A stretch of DNA of 64,000 nt from Synechococcaceae cyanobacterium (GTDB taxonomy: Bacteria > Cyanobacteriota > Cyanobacteriia > PCC-6307 > Cyanobiaceae). Positions 51,729 through 59,375 of the stretch are shown here, in pieces. A program made the position numbers and the translations under genes. Where the stretch lies: NCBI GenBank assembly GCA_947378425.1, contig CANCJV010000005.1, positions 1 to 64,000 of the forward strand. The letters are read 5' to 3'. The notes beneath the pieces were generated by a model that was not told where the DNA came from, did not search any database, and worked only from the letters and a program-made list of their open reading frames with translations. The stretch's first letter is position 1, and each line of letters begins with the position of its first letter.

Positions 51729-51938
51729 ATAAACCGCTACACCGCCGTCATCAAGCAAGACGGCGATTGCTGGATCGGCTGGGTGGAAGAGGTGCCTGGT
51801 GTCAACGCCCAGGAAACCAGCCGCGACGAGCTCCTGGCGTCCCTGAAGGTGGTGCTCCAGGAAGCCCTGGCCATGAATCGGGCCGATGCCCGCGCCGCAG
51901 CCGGCAGCTCTTTTGAGGAGTTGGCACTGGCCCTGTGA
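51729..51938 (+). CDS. hicB: HicB-like antitoxin, start codon apparently lost
   Basis: The reading NRYTAVIKQDGDCWIGWVEE, VPGVNAQETSRDELLASLKV and VLQEALAMNRADARAAAG is a clear HicB antitoxin of about 69 residues. The codon where ATG is expected is ATA (51729-51731), and the in-frame TAG upstream excludes an extended start. Either ATA is used, expression is lost, or there is a sequence error. The gene overlaps the hicA-like sequence by 4 bases (TGA within GTGA). Confidence 0.65.
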   Translation: MNRYTAVIKQDGDCWIGWVEEVPGVNAQETSRDELLASLKVVLQEALAMNRADARAAAGSSFEELALAL

Positions 51939-52119
51939 AGCGCCGGGATCTGCTTCACCATCTCCGAAACACCGCTGCACGCTGCTGCGTGAAGGCAGCA
52001 ACCATTCTTGCTGGCACCTGCCAGAGCTCAACCGTCGCAGTGCCATTCCCGGGCACAGTGAAATCAAAGAGCTTCTTGTACGAAAAATCTGTACAGATCT
52101 GGGGATACCTCAGCCCTGA
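51935..52119 (+). pseudogene. hicA: hicA toxin with a one-base frameshift
   Basis: The first frame begins GTGAAGCGCC and encodes VKRRDLLHHLRN, the HicA N-terminus. After that it departs. The adjoining frame encodes HRCTLLREGSNHSCWHLPEL and RSAIPGHSEIKELLVRKICT, the HicA body with the catalytic-type His in EGSNHS. One missing A in the run at 51967-51969 would restore a full HicA of about 62 residues. The toxin is therefore probably inactive, unless the missing base is a sequencing artefact. Confidence 0.75.
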
Positions 52120-52335
52120 ATCAGCTCCGTGAAGCAACGATGTCGCCGGCCTGGGGGCCATCAGCGAGCGTGGGCGCTGCGCCCCCCCCAGCTGATCACC
52201 CGTTGCGGGTCGTCCCAGCGTCTTGAGTGCGCACGGCTCTTGCTTCAGTCACCGCTCGCCGTGGAGAGCGGCTCGGCCGTTTCACTCAGGGTGAAGGAAC
52301 CATGGGTGGGATTACCCCGATTCGGTGGACAGGCG

Positions 52336-53202
52336 TCAGGGCTCCACGGGTGTGAGTGTACGGGTGTTGATGGACACTTGCTCGTAGTTGATCGGGCTGA
52401 GGTAGCCAATCGTTGAGTGACGACGCTCGCGGTTGTAGTAACCATCGATCCAGAAGGCCAAGTGCCTGATCAGCTGCTGGGGGCTGTTCAGGGTCACAGC
52501 ATCGTCATCGAGGCTCATCTCATGTTTGAGGGTGGAGAAAAAGCTTTCCACCACTGCGTTGTCCCAGCAGCAGCCCTTAGCCGACATGCTGCAGCTGATC
52601 TTGTGGTCTTCCAGCAGCTGCCGGTAGGCCGTCGCCCGGTATTGGCTCCCTTGGTCCGTGTGGATCAGGAGTTGATCGGGTTCGATCTGGCGGTGTCCCA
52701 GGGCCCTGTTCAGGGCCTCCAGCACCAACGTGGCCTCCATGGTGGCGCCCATGGCCCAGCCGACCACGCGGCGGCTATACAGGTCGATCCATACAGCCAG
52801 GTACCGCCAGCCGTTGCTGGTGCGGATGTAGGTGATGTCACCTGCCCAGCAGCGGTTGGGTGTTGCTGGGCTGAACTCCTGCCGCAGCAAGTTTTCAACT
52901 ACTCCAGCAGCCTTGGTGCTGCTGTTGCTGCATGGCCTGAACCCGCGACGGGTCTTGGCCTTGAGCGCCGCCTTGCGCATGAGACGAGCGACACGATGGC
53001 GCCCAACCTTGAGGCCAGCGGACTTGAGCTCCTGATGGACGCGTGGTGCCCCGTAGAAGCCACGATGACGATCGAAAACCGTCCTCACCTGGCCCGTGAG
53101 CGCCTCGTTTTCCCGAGCCCGTCGGCCTGGCTTCAGGTGCCGTTGACGCCAGGGATAGAAGCCGCTGCGGGCCACAACCAACTGCTTGCACAGCCAGGAC
53201 AC
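52336..53202 (-). CDS. IS3-family transposase OrfB (DDE catalytic domain)
   Basis: 288 residues from GTG at 53202. The catalytic triad is visible in WAGDITYIRTSNGWRYLAVW (Asp), LIHTDQGSQYRATAYRQLL (Asp) and AVVESFFSTLKHEMSLDDDA (Glu), with the usual spacing. The N-terminal region FDRHRGFYGAPRVHQELKSA is the HTH_21 domain. In IS3 elements OrfB is mainly made as an OrfAB fusion by -1 frameshifting; the -1 frame is open back to a run of six T on the coding strand (A run at 53287-53292). Confidence 0.92.
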   Translation of the reverse strand: MSWLCKQLVVARSGFYPWRQRHLKPGRRARENEALTGQVRTVFDRHRGFYGAPRVHQELKSAGLKVGRHRVARLMRKAALKAKTRRGFRPCSNSSTKAAGVVENLLRQEFSPATPNRCWAGDITYIRTSNGWRYLAVWIDLYSRRVVGWAMGATMEATLVLEALNRALGHRQIEPDQLLIHTDQGSQYRATAYRQLLEDHKISCSMSAKGCCWDNAVVESFFSTLKHEMSLDDDAVTLNSPQQLIRHLAFWIDGYYNRERRHSTIGYLSPINYEQVSINTRTLTPVEP

Positions 53203-53228
53203 AGAAAAGCGGTCCGCCAGGGTCTCGA

Positions 53229-53558
53229 TCAGGCGAAACCTCTCGGCGGCAGCTGCTCCTTGGCAAAGTGCGCTGCCGCCAGCCTGAAAAAATCCTTTTC
53301 TCTCCGGAGCTCACGGTTCTCCTGGCGCAGCCGGGCCAGTTCAGCCCTCTCCTCACTGGTGAGCTGCCCCTGATCAGGAGGGCCGAAATCACCACGGTCA
53401 ATGCGGGCCTGGCGGACCCACTTGGCCAGGCTGCTGACGGGAATGCCAAGCCGCTGGGCCACAGCAGTGCAGCTGAGGCCCTCACTAAGGCAGAACTCAA
53501 TAGCCTCCTGCTTCTGCAGAGGCGTGAACCGGCGCCTGGTCTTGGTTGGGTTGGTCAT
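53229..53558 (-). CDS. IS3-family transposase OrfA (HTH)
   Basis: 109-residue OrfA with the helix-turn-helix region FTPLQKQEAIEFCLSEGLSC, TAVAQRLGIPVSSLAKWVRQ and the leucine-zipper-like ELARLRQENRELRREKDFFR near the C-terminus. The slippery run TTTTTTC in EKDFF codons (53287-53292) lies just before the end and would allow a -1 shift into OrfB. The two frames look complete, so the element may still be able to move. Confidence 0.92.
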   Translation of the reverse strand: MTNPTKTRRRFTPLQKQEAIEFCLSEGLSCTAVAQRLGIPVSSLAKWVRQARIDRGDFGPPDQGQLTSEERAELARLRQENRELRREKDFFRLAAAHFAKEQLPPRGFA

Positions 53559-53701
53559 CGATGGACAGTCTGAGGGTCATGGCGTGACTCCTATCGACCT
53601 GTCCACGAAACCGGGGCAACCCCATGGGCCTTCCCCGGCTGGCAAGGCCAAGCCCACCGGAGCCAGCCAGCCGAACGATCCGCAATGACAGCATGAGATC
53701 C

Positions 53702-54190
53702 ATGGCCTCTCCCTCCTGGCTGCTGCTCCTCCGCACCGTGCGCTTCGGCGACACCGATGCTGCTGGCGTGATGCACTTCCATCAGCTGCTGCGCTGGTGC
53801 CATGAGGCCTATGAGGAGAGCCTGGAGACCTTCGGCGTGGAGCCCGCCAGCGTGTTTCCGATGGCAGCGGCGGATCGGCCCGCCGGCCTGGAAGCGCCGA
53901 CCGTGGCCCTGCCGATCGTGCACTGCAGCGCCGACTTCCGCCGTCCCCTCGTCTGCGGCGATCCGCTGGTGATCGCACTGGAGCCCTTGCGGCTGGAGCC
54001 CGGCAGCTTCGAGGTGCGCTATCGCTTCGCGCGCAGCCGCTCCGGCGAGGAGCCCCAGGAAGTGGCCCGAGCTCTCAGCCGCCATCTGGCCATCGAGGCG
54101 GCCAGCCGCCTCCGCTGCCCCCTGCCCGAGGCGATCGGGCGCTGGCTGGAGGCCTCCGCCGTCGCCGCTGGTGGCATCCGGCCGCTCTGA
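53702..54190 (+). CDS. 1,4-dihydroxy-2-naphthoyl-CoA thioesterase-like
   Basis: 4HBT hot-dog-fold thioesterase of 162 residues, start at 53702 (MASPSWLLLLRTVRFGDTDA). The active-site Asp is in VRFGDTDAAGVMHFHQLLRW, the signature of the cyanobacterial DHNA-CoA hydrolase (Slr0204 type). CHEAYEESLETFGVEP and LPIVHCSADFRRPLVCGDPL follow. The enzyme hydrolyses DHNA-CoA before phytylation to phylloquinone. It lies beside menE, menC, menA and menF, which fits that step. Another start at 53693 is possible. Confidence 0.88.
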   Translation: MASPSWLLLLRTVRFGDTDAAGVMHFHQLLRWCHEAYEESLETFGVEPASVFPMAAADRPAGLEAPTVALPIVHCSADFRRPLVCGDPLVIALEPLRLEPGSFEVRYRFARSRSGEEPQEVARALSRHLAIEAASRLRCPLPEAIGRWLEASAVAAGGIRPL

Positions 54191-54232
54191 GGGCGCCTGG
54201 CTCACCGGAATCCTGAGCACTGTCGCGAGGCT

Positions 54233-54511
54233 TCAGAACCACTCCCTGTGGCCATCGACATAGAGGCGGCGGAACTCCTCGGGGCTGAGCGCCATGTAGC
54301 GCAGCCCTTCGACCAGGGCGATGGCGCTCATCACCAGGCTGGAGAGGCCGAAACTGAGCAGGCTGCCCGGCAGGGCCACCAGCAGCATGATCCAGCCGGC
54401 CCGCCGATAGCCCAGCACGAACTTGTGCACCCCGAAGGCCCCGAGCAGCAGGGCCAGGCAGCCGGCCCGCAGCTTGAGGCGGGCCAGCTCTCTGTCCGTC
54501 AGCCTGCTCAT
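54233..54511 (-). CDS. TM2-domain membrane protein
   Basis: 92 residues from the ATG at 54511. Two hydrophobic helices joined by a short polar loop: LRAGCLALLLGAFGVHKFVL, GYRRAGWIMLLVALPGSLLS and LSSLVMSAIALVEGLRYMAL. The GxxGxHxFYxGxxxxG-like pattern (GAFGVHKFVLGYRRAG) is the TM2 family hallmark. The start overlaps menE stop by 4 bases, so it is translationally coupled to the phylloquinone genes; role unknown. Confidence 0.75.
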   Translation of the reverse strand: MSRLTDRELARLKLRAGCLALLLGAFGVHKFVLGYRRAGWIMLLVALPGSLLSFGLSSLVMSAIALVEGLRYMALSPEEFRRLYVDGHREWF

Positions 54512-55779
54512 GGCCTCAGGCGCTGCGGCCCGCTCGTCGTATGCCGCAACCACTGGCGCCAGCGGCCTCGCTGCCATTTGCCGGCGGCGCTGGCGGCCAG
54601 CTCCGGGCAGGGCCACCAGGAGCGGGGCCGCTCAGCGGCGGGCCAGGCAGCCACCAGCTGCTGCAGAGCGTCGATCAGGACACCGGCATCGGCTCCGGTG
54701 TGGGCCCGCACCAAAGCCACCAGCCGCTGACCCCAGAGGGCATCGTCCACGCCCAGCAGCAGCACCGCCGCCAAGGGCAGGCCCCGGGCTCCGGCCTGGG
54801 CCTGCAACCGCGCCTCCAGCTGCTCGGGGAAGACGGTTTCACCGCCACTGCTGATGGCGCCATCCAGACGGCCGAGCACCTCCAGCCCGGCGGATCCAAG
54901 CCGGCCGGCGTCGCCGCTGCGCCACCAGCCATCGACGGTGAGCGGCAGACGCCTCAGCCCGCCGGCCTCCAGCCAGCCCAGCGCCAGCCGGGGGCAGCGC
55001 ACCTCCACCGCCCCATCGCTCTCTGCCAGCTGCAGGGCCACATCGTCGAGCGGCTGGCCGCAGCCCTGCTCCCCCGCCAGAAAGCGCTGCGGCGGCAGGG
55101 CACAGACCATCGCCGCCGTTTCGGTGGCGCCGTAGCAGGGGGCCAGGGGCAGGCCCTCCGCCCGCGCCCGCGCCGCCAGCTCCGTCGGCAGGGCTGCCCC
55201 ACCCACCCAGATCAGGGCACAGCCCCGCAACCAGGCCACCCCGGCCGGCTCGGCCAGCAGCCGGGCCAGCTGGGTCGGCACCAGGGAGAGCACGGCCGGA
55301 CGATCGGGGCACAGGGGCAGGGCTTCGTGCAGGGCAGCAGGCTGGCGCATCAGCGCCGGCGCCAACCAGCGCAGCTCGGCGCCGCTGTGACGCGCTCGCA
55401 GCAGGGGCAGCAGGCCGCTGACGTGGTGCAGGGGCAACGGATTGAGATGGACGCAGGCCGCCGGATCCAGCCCCAGAGCCGCCAGCCAGCGGGCGCTCGC
55501 CGCCGCCGCCGCCTGCAGATGGCTCAGGGGCTGCAGGCAGCAGCGCCGCGCCCCCGAGCTGCCGCCACTGCCGAGCAGCACCGCGGGCAGCCCCGGCGCC
55601 AGGGCCAGGCCTAGGGCCGCAGCGACGCCGTCCTGCTGGAGGGCCTCAGCCAGGCGCCTCTGCTCCCCCCGCCCCGCCAGCGCCACGAGGCGTCCCTGGC
55701 CCCAGGCGGCCTCCAGGGCCGCGGCCCCGGCGGCCGGCTCACCATCCAGTGCCAGCAGCAGGGGCTCCGCGGCCGTCAT
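54508..55779 (-). CDS. menE: o-Succinylbenzoate-CoA ligase
   Basis: Acyl-CoA synthetase (AMP-forming) of phylloquinone synthesis, 423 residues. Motifs are LLGSGGSSGARRCCLQPLSH (ATP loop), NPLPLHHVSGLLPLLRARHS, APCYGATETAAMVCALPPQR, DGWWRSGDAGRLGSAGLEVL and GRLDGAISSGGETVFPEQLE. The C-terminal lysine region is AGKWQRGRWRQW. It overlaps menC by 4 bases. The protein is shorter than E. coli MenE and has Ala-rich N-terminal divergence, typical for GC-rich picocyanobacteria. Confidence 0.92.
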   Translation of the reverse strand: MTAAEPLLLALDGEPAAGAAALEAAWGQGRLVALAGRGEQRRLAEALQQDGVAAALGLALAPGLPAVLLGSGGSSGARRCCLQPLSHLQAAAAASARWLAALGLDPAACVHLNPLPLHHVSGLLPLLRARHSGAELRWLAPALMRQPAALHEALPLCPDRPAVLSLVPTQLARLLAEPAGVAWLRGCALIWVGGAALPTELAARARAEGLPLAPCYGATETAAMVCALPPQRFLAGEQGCGQPLDDVALQLAESDGAVEVRCPRLALGWLEAGGLRRLPLTVDGWWRSGDAGRLGSAGLEVLGRLDGAISSGGETVFPEQLEARLQAQAGARGLPLAAVLLLGVDDALWGQRLVALVRAHTGADAGVLIDALQQLVAAWPAAERPRSWWPCPELAASAAGKWQRGRWRQWLRHTTSGPQRLRP

Positions 55780-56906
55780 CGGCAGCTCCCGGGGGCCGGC
55801 GAATCGGTGCTCACCGCCTGCCTGGCCCTGGCTGAGGCTGCCTCGTCAGGACCCGCGTCTGCCGATGCCCTCCCTTGTTCTGCAGCTGCCCAGACCACCA
55901 CCGGATCGCTGTCGAACAGCGCTCCGGCCGGCCGCCAACCGGGAGCCAGCCCTGGGGCCGTGGGGGTCGGTCCGTCCTGCTGCAGCGCCGCCAGATGGGC
56001 CAGACAGCGCCGGCCGATGCCCGTCTCGAAGGCCGTGCTCAACATCAGATGGGGCACCCCCGCTGTGAGCGCCTGCAGCAGCGGCCTGGGATCCCCCTCC
56101 AGGCTCGGCCGCCGCACCTGCCAGCCCGACCAGCCATGGCCCAGCTGAGGATCGAGCCGCAGGGATTCATCGAGGGCCACCGGCACCACAGCCGCCAAGG
56201 CCGCCAGCCCCGCCTGATCCGCCGGGCCCAGGGGTTGCTCCAGCCACTCCAGCCGGGACTCCAGCCGCAACCGCTGCGCCCAGGTCATCGCCGTGCTGCG
56301 GTCCCAGCCGCCATTGGCATCCAGTCGCAACCTGGAGCCGGCGGGCAACCGCGCCAACAATTGCTCCAGCACGGCCCTCTCTTCGGAATCAGCCCCGGCC
56401 GCCACCTTCCATTTGACCGTGAGCAGCCCAGGCTGCGGCTCCTCTGCCCGCTCCAGCACCAGCTCCAGGGCCGCAAGCGCCGCCGCCCCCGCCGGCAACA
56501 ACCAGGCGGAGGGGGGAGCCGCTCGCCAGGGAGCCCCGAGACCATCCAGCTCGGCCAGGGCCAACCCCAACGCAAAACCCAGACAGGCCGGCAGAGCCGG
56601 CAACTGCTGCTCCAGCTCCCGGCGCCCCAGCCCTGGGCCCAGGTCGGCGATCGTGGCGGCCACGGCGGCGAGCTGGGCCTCGGACAGCACCTGGGCTGGA
56701 GGCGTCGATGCCGGGCTTGATTGCTCCGCCGACGGCGGCCAGGGGGCCGCTTCACCCCAGCCGACGGCACCATCGGCCCGGCTCAGCCGCAGCAGCCAGC
56801 CCCGCCGCTCCACCAGGCTGCCGTGGGCCGTGACCAGGGCCCTGGGCAAGCGGAACCGGAAGGGCCGCCAGGCGAGCTGCAGGCGTTCGCTGCCGGGGGG
56901 CATCAC
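55776..56906 (-). CDS. menC: o-Succinylbenzoate synthase
   Basis: Enolase-superfamily enzyme that dehydrates SHCHC to o-succinylbenzoate; 376 residues. Active-site features are the KxK motif (LLTVKWKVAAGADSEER), LRLDANGGWDRSTAM (metal Asp), WLEQPLGPADQAGLAALAAV (metal Glu) and VPVALDESLRLDPQLGHGWS (metal Asp). Where most OSBS enzymes have a second Lys in a KPxxxG segment, this reads QVRRPSLEGDP, with Arg in its place. It overlaps menE and menA by 4 bases each. Confidence 0.88.
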   Translation of the reverse strand: MMPPGSERLQLAWRPFRFRLPRALVTAHGSLVERRGWLLRLSRADGAVGWGEAAPWPPSAEQSSPASTPPAQVLSEAQLAAVAATIADLGPGLGRRELEQQLPALPACLGFALGLALAELDGLGAPWRAAPPSAWLLPAGAAALAALELVLERAEEPQPGLLTVKWKVAAGADSEERAVLEQLLARLPAGSRLRLDANGGWDRSTAMTWAQRLRLESRLEWLEQPLGPADQAGLAALAAVVPVALDESLRLDPQLGHGWSGWQVRRPSLEGDPRPLLQALTAGVPHLMLSTAFETGIGRRCLAHLAALQQDGPTPTAPGLAPGWRPAGALFDSDPVVVWAAAEQGRASADAGPDEAASARARQAVSTDSPAPGSCR

Positions 56907-57862
56907 CGGCCGGAGAGGGCCAGAGCCCAGGGAGCGATGGCCAGTCCGGCCGCCAGACCCAGGCCATTGAGCGCCTGAAAGCGCAACGCCAGAAACTTGC
57001 TGCCGACGATCCGCTCCGGCTGGTCATGGTGGGCCCCCAGCAGGGCGATCAGCTGGCGGGCCGGCGGCAGGCCGATCACCCCCAGCAGCGCCGTCAGCGG
57101 CCACTGGCCCAGCAGCACCGGCGCCCACTGCAGGGCCAGGCTGCCGGCCACGAACCAGGGCACCAGGGCCGCGGCCCGATCGGTGCCGAGGTGCACCACC
57201 GGCGAGCGCTTGCCGTGGGCAGCGTCCTCCTGCACCTGGTGGAAATGGGAGCAGAACAGCACCAGGGTGGTGGCCAGGGCCGGGCCGCTGCCGAGGGCCA
57301 GGGCCGGCAGCCAGGGGATCACCACCGGCGTGGCCGAGACGGGGGCCAGGGCCAGCAGCGCCGCCGCCGTGGCGCAGGGCCCGAAGGCCAGCCAGCACAG
57401 CGGTTCGCCCAGCCCCCGGTAACCCAGGCGGAACGGGGGTCCCTGGTAGAGATAGCCGAGACCGCAGCAGGCCAGTACCAGGGTCAGCACCAACGGGCTG
57501 CTGCGCAGGGCCACCAGGGCCATCAGGGCCAATCCCAGCAGCAGGGCGCCATGGGCCCACCAGGCCACCCGATCGCGACGACCGGTGAGATTGACCAGCG
57601 AATGGGGTTTGCCGTTGGTGTCGACCCCCGTATCGGCGTCAAAGACATCGTTGGCCAGGTTCTCCCAGGCCAGCAACAGCACCGCCGCCAGCAGGAACAG
57701 CACCAATTGATCCAGGCGCAGCGGCAATCCCCTGGACAGGCTCCAGCCGGCCGCCAACAGCACCGGCATCACCGCCACCGCATACATGGGCCACTTGATC
57801 GCGGCCTTCCAGAGCTGCCGGCGCTGGGCGTAACGGCTTGCGACGACCTCGGGCTCGGACAT
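56903..57862 (-). CDS. menA: 1,4-dihydroxy-2-naphthoate phytyltransferase
   Basis: UbiA-family prenyltransferase of phylloquinone synthesis, 319 residues from MSEPEVVASRYAQRRQLWKA at 57862. The first Asp-rich motif is in WENLANDVFDADTGVDTNGK (NDxxDxxxD), the second in VQEDAAHGKRSPVVHLGTDR. At least seven hydrophobic helices surround them. The open frame upstream of 57862 is antisense to menF and is not coding. In Synechocystis the homologue adds a phytyl chain; the donor is inferred from that. Confidence 0.92.
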   Translation of the reverse strand: MSEPEVVASRYAQRRQLWKAAIKWPMYAVAVMPVLLAAGWSLSRGLPLRLDQLVLFLLAAVLLLAWENLANDVFDADTGVDTNGKPHSLVNLTGRRDRVAWWAHGALLLGLALMALVALRSSPLVLTLVLACCGLGYLYQGPPFRLGYRGLGEPLCWLAFGPCATAAALLALAPVSATPVVIPWLPALALGSGPALATTLVLFCSHFHQVQEDAAHGKRSPVVHLGTDRAAALVPWFVAGSLALQWAPVLLGQWPLTALLGVIGLPPARQLIALLGAHHDQPERIVGSKFLALRFQALNGLGLAAGLAIAPWALALSGR

Positions 57863-57937
57863 GGCGCTGGCTGGCTTCTGGCCGACAAAGACCCATACAT
57901 TTGAGCAGCCTTCGGCCCTGGCCCCCAGCCCCCTCCG

Positions 57938-59359
57938 GTGCAGGCCCCCTCGTCCTTCTCCGAGCTGCTGGCGATTGCCAGCGCAACGGCCCGCCGGCTG
58001 GAGGAGGCCGCCTGCCGCCGTGGCGAGGAAGACGGGGTGCTCAGCCTGGCGCTGCCCCTGGCCGCTCTCGATCCACTCGAGCTGTTGCCCCAACTGGGCC
58101 ACCCGGGGGACAGCGATGGCTTCCGCTTCCTCTGGGATGGGGCTCCCGGGCTCTGCCTGGCCGCCCAGGGCCGCTGCAACAGCCTGGAACTGAGCGGTCC
58201 GCGCCGCTTCGAGCTGGCCCAGCGCTTCAGTGGCCTCAGCCTCAGCCGCCTGGCCGCCGCCCCCCACCCCTGCCCGCCCCTGGCCCGTCCGCGGGTGCTG
58301 CTGGCCTTTGCCTTCTTCGACAGCCCCCTGCACCCGGGCACCGGCGCCGCCGGCGTCCAGGCGGTGCTGCCGCGCTGGCAGCTCAGCCGCCAGGGGCGCC
58401 ATTGCTGGTTGCGATTGCAGCGCAACCTCGGCGGTGGCATCACCGCCCGCAGCCTGGCCGAGGAGCTGTGGGAGATGGCCCAGCAACTGGAACGGGCTGC
58501 CGCCGCTGGCGAGTCCATGGCCAGCCCGACGGAGGGCGCCCGCATCACCCATGGCTCCAGCTGGCAGCACGGCTATCGGGCAGCCCTGGAGAAGGCCCTG
58601 GAACTGGTCGAGGGCGGCGAGCTGAGCAAGCTGGTGCTGGCGGTGCGCCAGCAGCTGCACCTCGATCGCCCCCTGGATCCCCTGAGCCTGTTGCGCCATC
58701 TGCGCCGCAGCCAGAGCGGCAGCTGCCGCTTCCTGTGGCAGCAGGCCGACGGGGAGGCGCTGCTGGGGGCCTCCCCCGAGCGGCTGCTGACGCTGCGCCA
58801 GGGGCAGCTACGCAGCGATGCCCTGGCCGGCACCGCCCCCCTGGGTGAGGCCGCAGCCGAACTGCTGCGCTCCCAGAAGGACCGTCACGAACACGAGCTG
58901 GTGGTCGAAACGATCACCGCCGTGCTGCAGCGGCTGGGCCTGGAGCCGCGGCGACCCCGCCATCCACGGCTGGCGCGCCATGGCTCCCTCGTGCACCTGC
59001 ACACCCCGATCACCGCCTCCCTGGCGAAGCACCAGCCCCTGGCCCTGGCCGAAGCGCTCCATCCCACTCCGGCGGTGGCCGGCCTGCCGCGGCGCGAGGC
59101 GATGGCCTGGCTGCGCAGCCTCGAACCGTTCGAGCGGGGCCACTACGCCGCGCCGATCGGCTGGATCGACAGCGAAGGTGACCTCGACCTGCGGGTGGCG
59201 ATCCGCAGTGGCATCCTGCGCGGCCAGCAGCTGGAACTCACCGCCGGCGCCGGCCTGGTGCGGGGCTCCCTGGCGGAGCGGGAGCTGCAGGAGGTGGCCC
59301 TCAAGCTGGGGGTCCTGCAACAGCAGCTGAACCTGCCGGCGTCAGTGCGACTGAGCTGA
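57938..59359 (+). CDS. menF: Isochorismate synthase
   Basis: Chorismate-utilising enzyme, 473 residues, GTG start at 57938. The domain begins around LELVEGGELSKLVLAVRQQL, then FLWQQADGEALLGASPERLL, SDALAGTAPLGEAAAELLRS, KDRHEHELVVETITAVLQRL and LHPTPAVAGLPRREAMAWLR. The C-terminal GHYAAPIGWIDSEGDLDLRV and GAGLVRGSLAERELQEVALK are standard. It is divergent from menA, so the 75-base gap holds both promoters. Isochorismate feeds MenD, which is not in this window. Confidence 0.93.
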   Translation: MQAPSSFSELLAIASATARRLEEAACRRGEEDGVLSLALPLAALDPLELLPQLGHPGDSDGFRFLWDGAPGLCLAAQGRCNSLELSGPRRFELAQRFSGLSLSRLAAAPHPCPPLARPRVLLAFAFFDSPLHPGTGAAGVQAVLPRWQLSRQGRHCWLRLQRNLGGGITARSLAEELWEMAQQLERAAAAGESMASPTEGARITHGSSWQHGYRAALEKALELVEGGELSKLVLAVRQQLHLDRPLDPLSLLRHLRRSQSGSCRFLWQQADGEALLGASPERLLTLRQGQLRSDALAGTAPLGEAAAELLRSQKDRHEHELVVETITAVLQRLGLEPRRPRHPRLARHGSLVHLHTPITASLAKHQPLALAEALHPTPAVAGLPRREAMAWLRSLEPFERGHYAAPIGWIDSEGDLDLRVAIRSGILRGQQLELTAGAGLVRGSLAERELQEVALKLGVLQQQLNLPASVRLS

Positions 59360-59375
59360 AACGTCGGGGCCCTGC

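Larger units (their letters stand above)
52307..53624 (-). mobile_element. IS3-family insertion sequence
   Basis: The element is about 1318 bp. Ends read TGGGATTACCCCGATTCGGT (left, 52307 on) and, on the other strand from 53624, TGGGGTTGCCCCGGTTTCGT; both continue to GGACAGG, giving imperfect inverted ends of about 27 bp that start with TG as in IS3. The four bases TGGG flank both sides (52303-52306 and 53625-53628), a probable 4-bp target duplication. Two overlapping transposase frames are carried on the minus strand. It inserted between the damaged hicBA pair and the thioesterase gene. Confidence 0.85.
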
